Below are positions 1 to 6,471 of a stretch of 7,522 nt of DNA, one piece after another (position 1 is the stretch's first letter; each line of letters begins with the position of its first letter). This stretch comes from Sediminibacterium sp. (lineage in GTDB: Bacteria; Bacteroidota; Bacteroidia; Chitinophagales; Chitinophagaceae). The notes below the pieces were generated by a model. It saw nothing but the letters and a program-made list of their open reading frames with translations, ran no database searches and was not told where the DNA came from. The position numbers and the translations under genes were made by a program. Where the stretch lies: NCBI GenBank assembly GCA_028288645.1, contig JAQBNJ010000404.1:1-7522 (forward strand), in the 5' to 3' direction.

Positions 1-59
1 AGACAGTGCGCGTGAAAAAAGATTACGAGATCTTCATCACCGTAAAGAAAAAGAACTGA
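1..59 (+). CDS. 3' end of an unidentified upstream gene (partial)
   Basis: The frame with codons starting at position 3 is open from the window edge to a TGA at 57-59. It encodes the tail TVRVKKDYEIFITVKKKN, which is charged and alternates basic and beta-branched residues, as a beta-strand end would. The next gene starts only 3 nt after the stop, so the two are very likely in one transcript. Eighteen residues are too few to name a family. Neighbours of YgiB/YgiC-like pairs in other bacteria often encode small envelope proteins, but nothing seen here confirms that. Confidence 0.6.
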   Translation, partial: TVRVKKDYEIFITVKKKN

Positions 60-62
60 CAA

Positions 63-410
63 ATGAAAAAATCGAAATGTATAGAACTGGTTCTGATCAC
101 TGCTGCACTTGCATCATGCAACCAGTCGAAACCGGAATCAGACTGGGAAGAAAGCAGCAAAGTGCATGTGAGAAGTGATACCACCGCTCCGTATACCCGT
201 GTCCACCATCACAGTGGTATGGGAGTAGGTACTGCTTTGCTATGGTACTACGCTTTCAGGCCTTATGGTAATTATAATAATGGCGTGTATAGCCGTGCAG
301 GATATTATTCAGGCGCCATCAGCCCGATGTCGAATATTGGAAGTAACGGGTTTAAAGGAGCTGTAACAAGGGGTGGGTTTGGAAGAGGGGGATATAGTGT
401 GGGGAGCTGA
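63..410 (+). CDS. Small glycine-rich lipoprotein, YgiB/YjfM (DUF1190)-like
   Basis: The product is a 115-aa lipoprotein. A short basic N-terminus (MKKSK) is followed by a hydrophobic stretch and the lipobox LASC, with the lipidated cysteine at residue 19. A polar linker follows, then a His cluster near 48-50 and a Gly/Tyr/Asn-rich half that ends with VTRGGFGRGGYSVGS. As I recall it, E. coli YgiB also has a lipoprotein signal, a Gly-rich middle and a VTRGGFG motif near its end, and ygiB lies directly before ygiC. Here the next gene is a YgiC homologue, so both motif and context support the assignment. YgiB is about twice as long, so similarity is limited to the signal, the Gly-rich part and the C-terminal motif. 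It probably sits in the envelope; its biochemical role is unknown. The gene starts 3 nt after the preceding stop, which suggests translational coupling. Confidence 0.7.
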   Translation: MKKSKCIELVLITAALASCNQSKPESDWEESSKVHVRSDTTAPYTRVHHHSGMGVGTALLWYYAFRPYGNYNNGVYSRAGYYSGAISPMSNIGSNGFKGAVTRGGFGRGGYSVGS

Positions 411-428
411 TGAATATTGAATATTGAG

Positions 429-444
429 TCCCGCATATGCGGGA
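429..444. repeat. 16-nt perfect palindrome
   Basis: The sequence TCCCGCATATGCGGGA is a perfect inverted repeat with no spacer. It lies 18 nt after the lipoprotein stop and just before the paired hairpins at 458-531. It could be part of the same REP-like element or a binding site. There is no T-run after it, so it is not a classical terminator. Confidence 0.6.
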
Positions 445-457
445 AATGAAGAAGTGC

Positions 458-531
458 GAGGCCGCAAATGTGTCCTCACATTTGCTGTTAATACGAAAGG
501 AATGGATTTGTGAGGACACAAATCCGGCTTC
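458..531. repeat. REP/BIME-like element: two facing hairpin units
   Basis: Two 28-nt units face each other. Unit 1 (458-485, plus strand) begins GAGGCCG and folds into a 9-bp stem (464-472 with 477-485) with loop TCCT. Unit 2 (531-504, minus strand) begins GAAGCCG and folds into a 9-bp stem (504-512 with 517-525) whose loop on that strand is also TCCT. The first 22 nt of the units match at 18 positions. All stem differences are compensated base pairs: one C-G to G-C and two A-T to T-A. The core GTGTCCTCAC (470-479) is the exact reverse complement of 510-519, so the two halves can also pair with each other. A short 5' tag plus hairpin in facing pairs is the usual form of REP/BIME repeats, which RAYT (Y1) transposases elsewhere in a genome can mobilise. 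It lies between the two YgiB/YgiC-like genes and could affect mRNA stability. Confidence 0.65.
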
Positions 532-569
532 AAACAATGACTATTAAAGAATGAAGTAAAAGAAAAAAG

Positions 570-1703
570 ATGAAACGAATTACAATTGTACCACGCAATA
601 ATTGGCAGAAAGAAGTTGAAAAACTAGGCTTTGGTTTTCATACAACCAATATTCCTTATTGGGATGAGAGTGTGTATTATGAAATGGAGATGAGTGAAAT
701 ACTGTTCATTGAAAAAGCTACTATTGAACTTTGGGATCTTTGTCTCGGTGCCGTGCAGCATGTGATGGATAATAACCTGTACAGCAAATTCGGCATCCCC
801 GACTGGATCATTCCCCAGATAGAAAAAAGCTGGACGGAGGATCATCCTGCTATCTATGGACGCTTTGATCTTTGCTATAAGAACGGTGAATTAAAAATGC
901 TTGAATTCAATGCAGATACGCCCACCAGCCTATACGAAGCTGGCATTGTGCAATGGTTCTGGCTGCAGGATTTTGATAAGAACAAGGACCAGTTCAACAG
1001 CGTACATGAAAAACTGATCGCCTACTGGAAATACCTCAAAACCTATCTTAATCCCGGTGTATTACATTTTTCCTGTTTGAAAGAAACGCTGGAAGATCTT
1101 ACCAATATTGAATATATGCGCGATTGCGCGATACAGGCCGGGCTTGACACCAAACTTGTTTTTATTGATGATTTAGGATGGGATGCAGATAATAAACAGT
1201 TTGTTGACCTGGAAGGACAGCCTATCAAAAACATTTTCAAACTATATCCATGGGAATGGTTGCTGAAAGATGCGTTCGGTAAAAATATTTTAGAAGACAC
1301 TAACCGCGCACTATGGATAGAACCTGCATGGAAAATGATCTTATCCAATAAAGCGATATTACCGATACTATGGGAACTGTATCCTGACTGTCCCTATTTA
1401 TTGCCTGCTTATTTTGAAGAAGGCAAGCTCACCAACTATGTAAAGAAACCCATCCTTTCAAGGGAAGGCGCAAACATTGATATGGTGATGAAAAATATTT
1501 CGCTGCAAAAAACAAGCGGCGAATACGGGGCCGAAGGATTTATTTACCAGGATCTGTTCACGCTCCCCAATTTCTCAGATCATTATCCCGTCATCGGCAG
1601 CTGGGTCATTGGCCAGGAACCAGCAGGCATGGGCATTCGTGAAGCGGATACTTTGGTAACGGATAACAGGAGCAGGTTTGTACCGCATCTTATAGGGAGT
1701 TAG
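570..1703 (+). CDS. YgiC/YjfC-type glutathionylspermidine synthase-like ATP-grasp protein
   Basis: The product is 377 aa, close to the roughly 386 aa of E. coli YgiC, and has only the synthetase-type ATP-grasp domain. The N-terminal CHAP amidase domain of bifunctional Gsp synthetase/amidase is absent. Blocks matching YgiC as I recall it are YGRFD (96-100), EFNADTPTSLYE (112-123), KLYPWEW (224-230), EPAWKMILSNKAILPILWEL (251-270), VKKPILSREGANI (291-303), GSWVIGQEPAGMGIRE (343-358) and the end SRFVPHLI. The family fold forms an amide bond between a carboxylate and an amine using ATP. The E. coli stand-alone homologues are reported not to make glutathionylspermidine, so the true substrate is open. 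The start is preceded by a purine-rich leader (AAAAGAAAAAAG). The gene follows a YgiB-like lipoprotein, as in E. coli. Its TAG stop lies inside a heptamer repeat array. Confidence 0.9.
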   Translation: MKRITIVPRNNWQKEVEKLGFGFHTTNIPYWDESVYYEMEMSEILFIEKATIELWDLCLGAVQHVMDNNLYSKFGIPDWIIPQIEKSWTEDHPAIYGRFDLCYKNGELKMLEFNADTPTSLYEAGIVQWFWLQDFDKNKDQFNSVHEKLIAYWKYLKTYLNPGVLHFSCLKETLEDLTNIEYMRDCAIQAGLDTKLVFIDDLGWDADNKQFVDLEGQPIKNIFKLYPWEWLLKDAFGKNILEDTNRALWIEPAWKMILSNKAILPILWELYPDCPYLLPAYFEEGKLTNYVKKPILSREGANIDMVMKNISLQKTSGEYGAEGFIYQDLFTLPNFSDHYPVIGSWVIGQEPAGMGIREADTLVTDNRSRFVPHLIGS

Positions 1704-1771
1704 GCATTAGGAGTTAGGTATTAGCATTGAACAGCTAATACCTAAAAGCTAATACCTAATACCTAATACCT
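1697..1771. repeat. Phased heptamer array forming an inverted repeat between convergent genes
   Basis: On the plus strand four heptamers starting TTAG run in phase from 1700 to 1727 (TTAGGCA, TTAGGAG, TTAGGTA, TTAGCAT). After a short spacer, 1737-1771 holds five in-phase heptamers that read AATACCT on the plus strand, the second one degenerate. TTAGGTATTAGC (1714-1725) and GCTAATACCTAA (1734-1745) form a perfect 12-bp stem with an 8-nt loop. The array overlaps the TAG stop of the ATP-grasp gene (1701-1703) and fills nearly all the space before the convergent lipoprotein gene. It could work as a bidirectional transcription barrier, although no clear T-tract follows the stem. Confidence 0.75.
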
Positions 1772-1777
1772 GCCCTA

Positions 1778-2233
1778 TCAATACCTTGCAAACACATACT
1801 TCGAAATCACCCCACCATAATAATTCGTAGCAATAATTTTATTCCCCGTAAAACGCACATCATCAAAATACAGGTCGGCTGAGCTATGGGTGTAGCTGTC
1901 GTAGATATGGATTTCAAATGAATCGTGGAGGTCGCTGTAATAATTTCCGTACTCGTCATAGTAGCCGGAAGAGATCGTGCGGAGGCTCCAGTTACCGGTC
2001 ATTACGGTGTGGCCATCATCATATTGTGCAGCGCCATCATTGTAAAAATCAAAAACACCTGCTTCGAGCCCTGAATTAAAATAATACCAGCCGTTACCGG
2101 TAGTTTGTTTCGTTTCAGTCAATACCCATGATCCCGTAACAGGTGCATCATTGGGAACAACGGTTGTTTTTATACAACTCTGTGCAAACAGCACGATCAA
2201 TAGTAAAGGAATGTAGCGTAAAACTTTTTTCAT
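1778..2233 (-). CDS. Lipocalin-like lipoprotein
   Basis: The product is 151 aa. I place the start at the ATG at 2233, which gives MKKVLRYIPLLLIVLFAQSC: a basic N-terminus, a hydrophobic core and a lipoprotein cysteine at residue 20. An upstream ATG at 2365 would add 44 residues, bury the signal peptide and run through a palindromic repeat, so I reject it. After the cysteine comes a strand-rich domain with GSWVLTETKQTT, a FDFYNDGAAQYDDGHTV stretch, TGNWSL, and a C-terminal YFDDVRFTGNKIIATNYY stretch. A G-x-W-x-L opening followed by alternating strands is typical of the small lipocalin-like lipoproteins common in Bacteroidota. It probably sits in the outer or inner membrane facing the periplasm; its ligand is unknown. 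It is convergent with the ATP-grasp gene and appears monocistronic. I saw no convincing TAnnTTTG promoter in the 100 bp upstream. Confidence 0.75.
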   Translation of the reverse strand: MKKVLRYIPLLLIVLFAQSCIKTTVVPNDAPVTGSWVLTETKQTTGNGWYYFNSGLEAGVFDFYNDGAAQYDDGHTVMTGNWSLRTISSGYYDEYGNYYSDLHDSFEIHIYDSYTHSSADLYFDDVRFTGNKIIATNYYGGVISKYVFARY

Positions 2234-2334
2234 ACAATTCTTTTTAAGGTTCACACACACATATTCAATTCTTCTACCAGAAATTCGTTGGAGGAAAAAA
2301 GAGGGAGCTTTTAGAGAATATTTAACAGAAAGAA

Positions 2335-2431
2335 AAAGCTGGAACGCAAAGTGCGCGAAGATCACGCAAAGAACGCGAGAGTTTTTCTTGCGTCCCTTGC
2401 GTAATCTTTGCGGGCATTGCGTTCCAGCTTT
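2335..2431. repeat. Long imperfect palindrome (46-nt arms) built on CGCAA motifs
   Basis: The arms 2335-2380 and 2386-2431 match as an inverted repeat at 38 of 46 positions, with three more G-T pairs, around a 5-nt loop. The outer 15 bp (AAAGCTGGAACGCAA) are perfect. Each arm repeats a CGCAA/CGCGA motif several times. No coding potential is seen. It lies downstream of the MFS gene and upstream of the lipocalin-like gene, both on the minus strand, so it could end transporter transcription. Its build resembles CGCAAAG-rich intergenic repeats that I associate with Bacteroidota genomes, and its size fits a non-autonomous mobile repeat. The rest of 2234-2528 holds nothing else I can support. Confidence 0.75.
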
Positions 2432-2528
2432 AAATCATGAAGTTGAATCTGCCGAAAAAACAGTACGCCTACTTAAACAAAAAGAAATTTCATTCTTTCA
2501 TCAATACAACGCAGGTAGTATAACAAGA

Positions 2529-3671
2529 TCAATCCCAATCTATTAAAGACGCAAGAATGGTTGTACAAAACCCAAGCAATGCAATAAGTGTAAACGACCA
2601 ACGCAAACTAAATGCCTGCGCAATAAACCCAATGATGGGTGGGCCAAGAAGAAACCCAAGAAATCCGATAGAAGTAACTGCAGTTAATGCCACGCCTGGA
2701 GATAATTTTTTTGATTTCCCCGCAGCGCTATACACCAAAGGAACAACAGATGAAACGCCAATACCGACTAATAAAAAACCAATCGTTGCCGTAACAATAT
2801 GCGGGAAGATCACAGCGATCAATAATCCGGTGGTAATGGTGATCCCGCTTCCCTGCAATACTTTCTGTTTCCCAAAACGGGTTACTACCCTGTCGCCCAC
2901 AAATCTTCCACCGGCCATGGTTCCCATAAAAGCAACATAACCCAGCGTGGTAAATTCCACAGGAGCTTCTACTACTTTTTGAAAATAAACGCCGCTCCAA
3001 TCGAACATGGTTCCTTCACAAACCATGCAACTGAATGCGATCAGCCCTAACATCAACAACATTTTATCCGGCTTGGCAAAAAGCTGTTGGTCGGGGTGGG
3101 TGGCGTCTTTTGCCAATGCAAAACGCTGGCTGACGATTACCAGGGCAACAAGTGCTACACAGATCACAAGAAAATGCCAGAAGGGTGCTACACTTTTCGA
3201 GATCATAAACGTTCCGATAGCCGCGCCACAAAACCCGGCCAAACTCCATAGTCCATGAAAAGAAGCCATGATGGAACGTCCGTATAAAGACTCAACGCCA
3301 ACAGCCTGAGTATTGATGGATATATTACAAAGATTTCCCAGAAAGCCAAACGCGAACACGATCGGCACCAGTTCCCAGACCGAATTTGCCAGTCCGATGG
3401 CGAGTAACGCGATCGGGTAACAGATGGTAGCGATCGTAACTATCTTTTTGCTTCCATATTTTGCTACCAGCCATCCGGCAAAAGGCAGGCAAACCATCGA
3501 TCCTACCGGTAAAGCGAATAAAAGCCCGCCCAAAGCCGCATCATTCAAATGCAGTTTTGCTTTGATATCGGGTATGCGGCTGGCCCAACTGGCGAAACTC
3601 AAGCCAACAATAAAAAAGAATGCAGCAACAGCGGCACGATTGGCCCTGGGCGTTACAGTGGCATTGGTCAT
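2529..3671 (-). CDS. YbjJ-like MFS transporter
   Basis: The product is a 380-aa inner-membrane transporter with about 12 hydrophobic segments in two halves, joined by a polar loop near 186-203. Features shared with E. coli YbjJ as I recall it are FASWASRIPDIK (26-37), LGGLLFALPVGSM (48-59), FHGLWSL (138-144), an acidic EGTMFDW (219-225), GRFVGDRVVTRFGKQKVL (255-272, the second-half motif A) and FLLGPPIIGFIAQ (340-352). First-half motif A appears as GWLVAKYGSKK (66-76). The substrate is unknown; this MFS branch is often annotated as sugar or drug transport without proof. I chose the ATG at 3671. An ATG at 3710 would add 13 polar residues (MRADCEFDSIFAL), overlaps a small hairpin at 3705-3718 and is unlike the family N-terminus. 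The gene is divergent from aspS and appears to stand alone. Confidence 0.85.
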   Translation of the reverse strand: MTNATVTPRANRAAVAAFFFIVGLSFASWASRIPDIKAKLHLNDAALGGLLFALPVGSMVCLPFAGWLVAKYGSKKIVTIATICYPIALLAIGLANSVWELVPIVFAFGFLGNLCNISINTQAVGVESLYGRSIMASFHGLWSLAGFCGAAIGTFMISKSVAPFWHFLVICVALVALVIVSQRFALAKDATHPDQQLFAKPDKMLLMLGLIAFSCMVCEGTMFDWSGVYFQKVVEAPVEFTTLGYVAFMGTMAGGRFVGDRVVTRFGKQKVLQGSGITITTGLLIAVIFPHIVTATIGFLLVGIGVSSVVPLVYSAAGKSKKLSPGVALTAVTSIGFLGFLLGPPIIGFIAQAFSLRWSFTLIALLGFCTTILASLIDWD

Positions 3672-3757
3672 GAGCGCAAAGATGCTATCAAATTCACAAT
3701 CTGCCCGCATTTTTGCGGACCAAATGCGCCAAATCCGGCAGCTTACAGCATTTCGGC

Positions 3758-3765
3758 TATATTTG
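3758..3765 (+). promoter_or_regulatory. aspS: Possible Bacteroidota -7 promoter element for aspS
   Basis: TATATTTG is an exact match to the Bacteroidota -7 consensus TAnnTTTG and lies about 85 nt before the aspS ATG. No clear TTG -33 element is seen about 20 nt upstream, so the call rests on one box and its position between divergent genes. Confidence 0.3.
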
Positions 3766-3778
3766 CCGTCCGGAATAA

Positions 3779-3808
3779 TTAATAATTAGTAGTTAATAAT
3801 TAGTAATT
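3779..3808. repeat. AT-rich heptamer array upstream of aspS
   Basis: Four in-phase heptamers, TTAATAA, TTAGTAG, TTAATAA and TTAGTAA, are followed by TT. They form a 14-bp tandem repeat with one mismatch. The array sits in the presumed 5' leader of aspS. The 7-nt period and TTA start are shared with the array at 1697-1771, which suggests a common origin or mechanism. Confidence 0.6.
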
Positions 3809-3850
3809 GACCTGACAAATCTAAACTCAGAATTAGAAATCAGAAATCGT

Positions 3851-5692
3851 ATGTATCGTTCGCACACCTGTGGAGAATTAAGGATCAGTGATGTAAGTAA
3901 AGAAACCACCCTGGCGGGATGGGTTCAAACAGTAAGAAAATTCGGCGCCATCACTTTCGTGGATCTGCGCGACCGTTATGGTATTACCCAGTTACTGTTT
4001 GGAGAAGAATTGAACGCACAACTTGATGCACAGCCACTAGGCAGGGAATTTGTTTTGCAGGCAACCGGTATTATTTCTGAACGCAGCAACAAGAATGCAA
4101 ATATCGCAACAGGTGAGATCGAAATAGCTGTGAAGTCATTTAAGATATTAAATAAATCTGTCCTCCCTCCTTTCACCATCCAGGACGATACCGATGGCGG
4201 CGATGATCTCCGCATGAAATACCGTTTCCTTGACCTTCGCAGGAATGCTGTAAAGAAAAATTTAGAATTGCGTTATGCAGTGAACCGTTCTGCAAGAAAT
4301 TATTTACATGAGAATAATTTCATGGATATTGAAACGCCTTTCCTGATCAAATCAACACCCGAAGGTGCTCGCGATTTTGTGGTGCCATCAAGAATGAATC
4401 CGGGACAATTTTATGCATTACCACAATCACCGCAAACATTCAAGCAATTGCTGATGGTGAGCGGATATGAACGTTACTACAAGATCGTAAAATGTTTCAG
4501 GGATGAGGATCTTCGTGCCGACCGTCAACCTGAATTTACACAGATCGACTGCGAGATGGCGTTTGTGGAACAGGAAGACATATTGAATATGTTCGAGAGC
4601 CTGATCAAACGCATATTTAAAGATGTAAAAAATATCGATTACACAGAAGCCGTTGAGCGCATGACATGGGAAGAAGCTATGTGGATGTATGGCAACGACA
4701 AACCCGATATCCGCTTTGGTATGAAGATCGGCAACCTGAAATTTCCTGCGCATACTTTCCCTGCTAAAATTGCCCACTTACAAAATACATTGATCGGTGC
4801 GGGAGATTGCGGCTTTAGCGTGTTTGACAATGCAGAAACCGTATTGGCTATTGCAGTACCTGGTTGCAGCGAATACACACGCAAACAAATTGACGAGCTG
4901 ACGGAATGGGTAAAGCGTCCGCAGATAGGCATGCAGGGAATGGTGTACATTAAATGCAATGCCGACGGTACTTATAAAAGCAGCGTAGATAAATTTTTTA
5001 CAGAAGATAAATTAAAAGCCATCGCTGATGCTGCCGATGCAGAAGCAGGCGATCTCGTTTTAGTATTGGCCGGCCGCGAAGAAAGAACACGTAAAGCAAC
5101 AAGCGAATTACGTTTGGAAATGGGCAAGCGTTTGGGTTTCAGAAAAGAAGATGAATTCAAATTACTATGGGTGATGGATTTCCCGTTGTTTGAATATGCA
5201 GAAGAAGATAACCGCTGGGTGGCACGTCACCATCCGTTCACTTCACCAAAGCCGGATCATATTTCGGTAATGATCAACAACAATCCATTGATTGAAAATG
5301 CTGATAAATACTTAGAACATCCTTATTCCAATATCAAGGCCAATGCCTATGATATGGTTTTGAATGGCAATGAAATTGGCGGTGGTTCTATCCGTATCTA
5401 CCAAAGGGAATTGCAGGAAAAAATGTTTGCGGCACTGGGTATGACCGATGAAGAAGCTTTACACAAATTCGGTTTCCTGCTTGGCGCTTTTGAATACGGC
5501 GCACCTCCACACGGTGGTATTGCATTTGGTTTTGATCGCCTGTGTTCTATTCTTGGTGGAAGTGAAAGTATCCGTGACTTCATCGCGTTCCCTAAAAACA
5601 ACAGTGGGCGTGATGTGATGTTGGATGCACCGAGCACGATCGATGATAAACAGTTTGATGAACTGCAGATCAGGCTGAATCTTAAATCATAA
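3851..5692 (+). CDS. aspS: Aspartyl-tRNA synthetase
   Basis: The product is 613 aa and charges tRNA-Asp with aspartate using ATP in the cytoplasm; it is essential. It has the bacterial AspRS order: an N-terminal OB-fold anticodon-binding domain (about 1-105), then the class IIb catalytic core with the bacterial GAD insertion (about 295-420). Visible motifs are RYRFLDLR-type sequence at 124-130, the flipping loop [14 protein letters not shown] (168-181), [14 protein letters not shown] (188-201), motif 2 [18 protein letters not shown] (216-233), the substrate-binding stretch HHPFTSP (460-466), and motif 3 with [16 protein letters not shown] (549-564). Length fits the family (about 590 aa in E. 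coli). Residue 31 is Phe and residue 81 Lys, at positions that separate tRNA-discriminating (Leu/Lys in E. coli) from non-discriminating (His/Gly) enzymes, so it is probably discriminating. The start gives the expected N-terminus (YRSHTCGEL). A likely terminator follows. Confidence 0.97.
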   Translation: MYRSHTCGELRISDVSKETTLAGWVQTVRKFGAITFVDLRDRYGITQLLFGEELNAQLDAQPLGREFVLQATGIISERSNKNANIATGEIEIAVKSFKILNKSVLPPFTIQDDTDGGDDLRMKYRFLDLRRNAVKKNLELRYAVNRSARNYLHENNFMDIETPFLIKSTPEGARDFVVPSRMNPGQFYALPQSPQTFKQLLMVSGYERYYKIVKCFRDEDLRADRQPEFTQIDCEMAFVEQEDILNMFESLIKRIFKDVKNIDYTEAVERMTWEEAMWMYGNDKPDIRFGMKIGNLKFPAHTFPAKIAHLQNTLIGAGDCGFSVFDNAETVLAIAVPGCSEYTRKQIDELTEWVKRPQIGMQGMVYIKCNADGTYKSSVDKFFTEDKLKAIADAADAEAGDLVLVLAGREERTRKATSELRLEMGKRLGFRKEDEFKLLWVMDFPLFEYAEEDNRWVARHHPFTSPKPDHISVMINNNPLIENADKYLEHPYSNIKANAYDMVLNGNEIGGGSIRIYQRELQEKMFAALGMTDEEALHKFGFLLGAFEYGAPPHGGIAFGFDRLCSILGGSESIRDFIAFPKNNSGRDVMLDAPSTIDDKQFDELQIRLNLKS

Positions 5693-5735
5693 ATGTTTTT
5701 TACCATACCTCCTCGCCTGACCTTTACCTGCGGGG

Positions 5736-5775
5736 AATACACAGTATTTTTGTGAGTATCTGTGTATTTTATTTA
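5736..5775 (+). terminator. Probable rho-independent terminator of aspS
   Basis: AATACACAG (5736-5744) pairs perfectly with CTGTGTATT (5760-5768) across a 15-nt loop and is followed by a T-rich tract TTTATTTAAT. It lies 44 nt after the aspS stop. The stem is only moderately GC-rich. On the minus strand the hairpin is followed by C-rich sequence rather than T's, so it fits aspS better than the convergent membrane-protein gene. Confidence 0.55.
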
Positions 5776-6471
5776 ATCAGCGAACTCAAAAGCTTCAGGG
5801 TATAGCTTTTTGGCAAGTTCATGTGTTTGATTGGTCATTTCCCTATATCCAAGCAAGCTTACAAAAAACAACAGGCTTATCAACATCATTACACTGTAAA
5901 CAATCACAACTTTTACATGGTTAGTGCTATTATATACATCGTATCGGTTCAGGGAAAAATATTGTATTACTAAAAAGGCAGTGAACCAGGATTCATGGTA
6001 CACGACCTGGGTAAGCAGCAAATGCTTTTTTTGTTTTTTTACTCGCTTACGACTTTTCTTTGAAAAATATATCTGCAGGATTAAAAGTGAGATCAAAAAT
6101 GTTTGTGTAAACATTGCCAATTGATCACCTGTACAAAATCTAAGGGGAAGCATTAATAACAGGAAAAGACAAACCGTCATGGCGGCTTTGGGCCAGGTAA
6201 AATAAGAGAAAAATATTTTCCTTTCCAGTTTCGCGTAATGCTTGTACAAAGCTCCAGCCCGGGAATAAACTACCGGGGCAAAACCCAACACGCCAAAACT
6301 CGCATGAACGCTGGTAAGTGCTGCTTCAAAAGTCAAGCGATCATCCGCATTCATTTTTTCTTCAATCGCATTTGCGAGGTGATCCACCAGTTCTAACTGC
6401 ACATCATAATGATGTACATGATGCCTTTCACAAAAATCAAATAATAGGTCTACCTGCTCGTTCGTTAGCAT
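5773..6471 (-). CDS. PadR-linked four-TM membrane protein with N-terminal HAAS-like region
   Basis: The product is 232 aa. Residues 1-90 form a soluble, helical region with HYDVQLELVDHLANAIEEKM (21-40), a pattern I associate with Bacteroidota proteins encoded next to PadR regulators and similar to HAAS/DUF1700-type domains. Four hydrophobic segments follow at about 95-111, 117-136, 152-173 and 187-209. The strongly basic loop KKSRKRVKKQKKH (138-150) between TM2 and TM3 puts that loop and both termini in the cytoplasm by the positive-inside rule. The gene overlaps the padR-like gene by one base in a TAATG junction, so translation is probably coupled and the products made together. The N-terminal region may bind the regulator or transduce a membrane signal; that is inference. 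No catalytic motif is seen. No named family is certain, and I give no symbol. Confidence 0.75.
   Translation of the reverse strand: MLTNEQVDLLFDFCERHHVHHYDVQLELVDHLANAIEEKMNADDRLTFEAALTSVHASFGVLGFAPVVYSRAGALYKHYAKLERKIFFSYFTWPKAAMTVCLFLLLMLPLRFCTGDQLAMFTQTFLISLLILQIYFSKKSRKRVKKQKKHLLLTQVVYHESWFTAFLVIQYFSLNRYDVYNSTNHVKVVIVYSVMMLISLLFFVSLLGYREMTNQTHELAKKLYPEAFEFAD

Noticed and set aside
411..428. Short direct repeat GAATATT-GAATATT after the lipoprotein stop
   Set aside because: Two AT-rich 7-nt copies are not enough to call a repeat element on their own.
309..537. Minus-strand ORFs across the lipoprotein end and the hairpin element
   Set aside because: They overlap a clear gene and a repeat, have low-complexity translations and no recognisable motif.
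2234..2365. 44-residue N-terminal extension of the lipocalin-like lipoprotein
   Set aside because: It would place the signal peptide and lipobox internally and runs into the palindromic repeat at 2335-2431.
2437..2523. 28-codon plus-strand ORF starting ATG (MKLNLPKKQYAYLNKKKF...) between the palindrome and the MFS gene end
   Set aside because: It is short, lysine-rich because the DNA is A-rich, has no clear leader, and resembles nothing known to me. Chance is the simplest explanation, though a homologue in a relative would change that.
2557..2940. 127-codon plus-strand ORF opposite the MFS gene
   Set aside because: It is antisense to a well supported transporter, has no domain or leader, and its composition mirrors the opposite strand.
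3705..3718. Small hairpin CCGCA-TTTT-TGCGG upstream of the MFS start
   Set aside because: A 5-bp stem is too short to call as a regulator or terminator. It was used only as a minor argument against the upstream start.
3816..3823. TAGATTTG on the minus strand as a promoter for the MFS gene
   Set aside because: It matches TAnnTTTG but has no TTG -33 element and would give a leader of about 140 nt. The match is expected by chance in AT-rich DNA.
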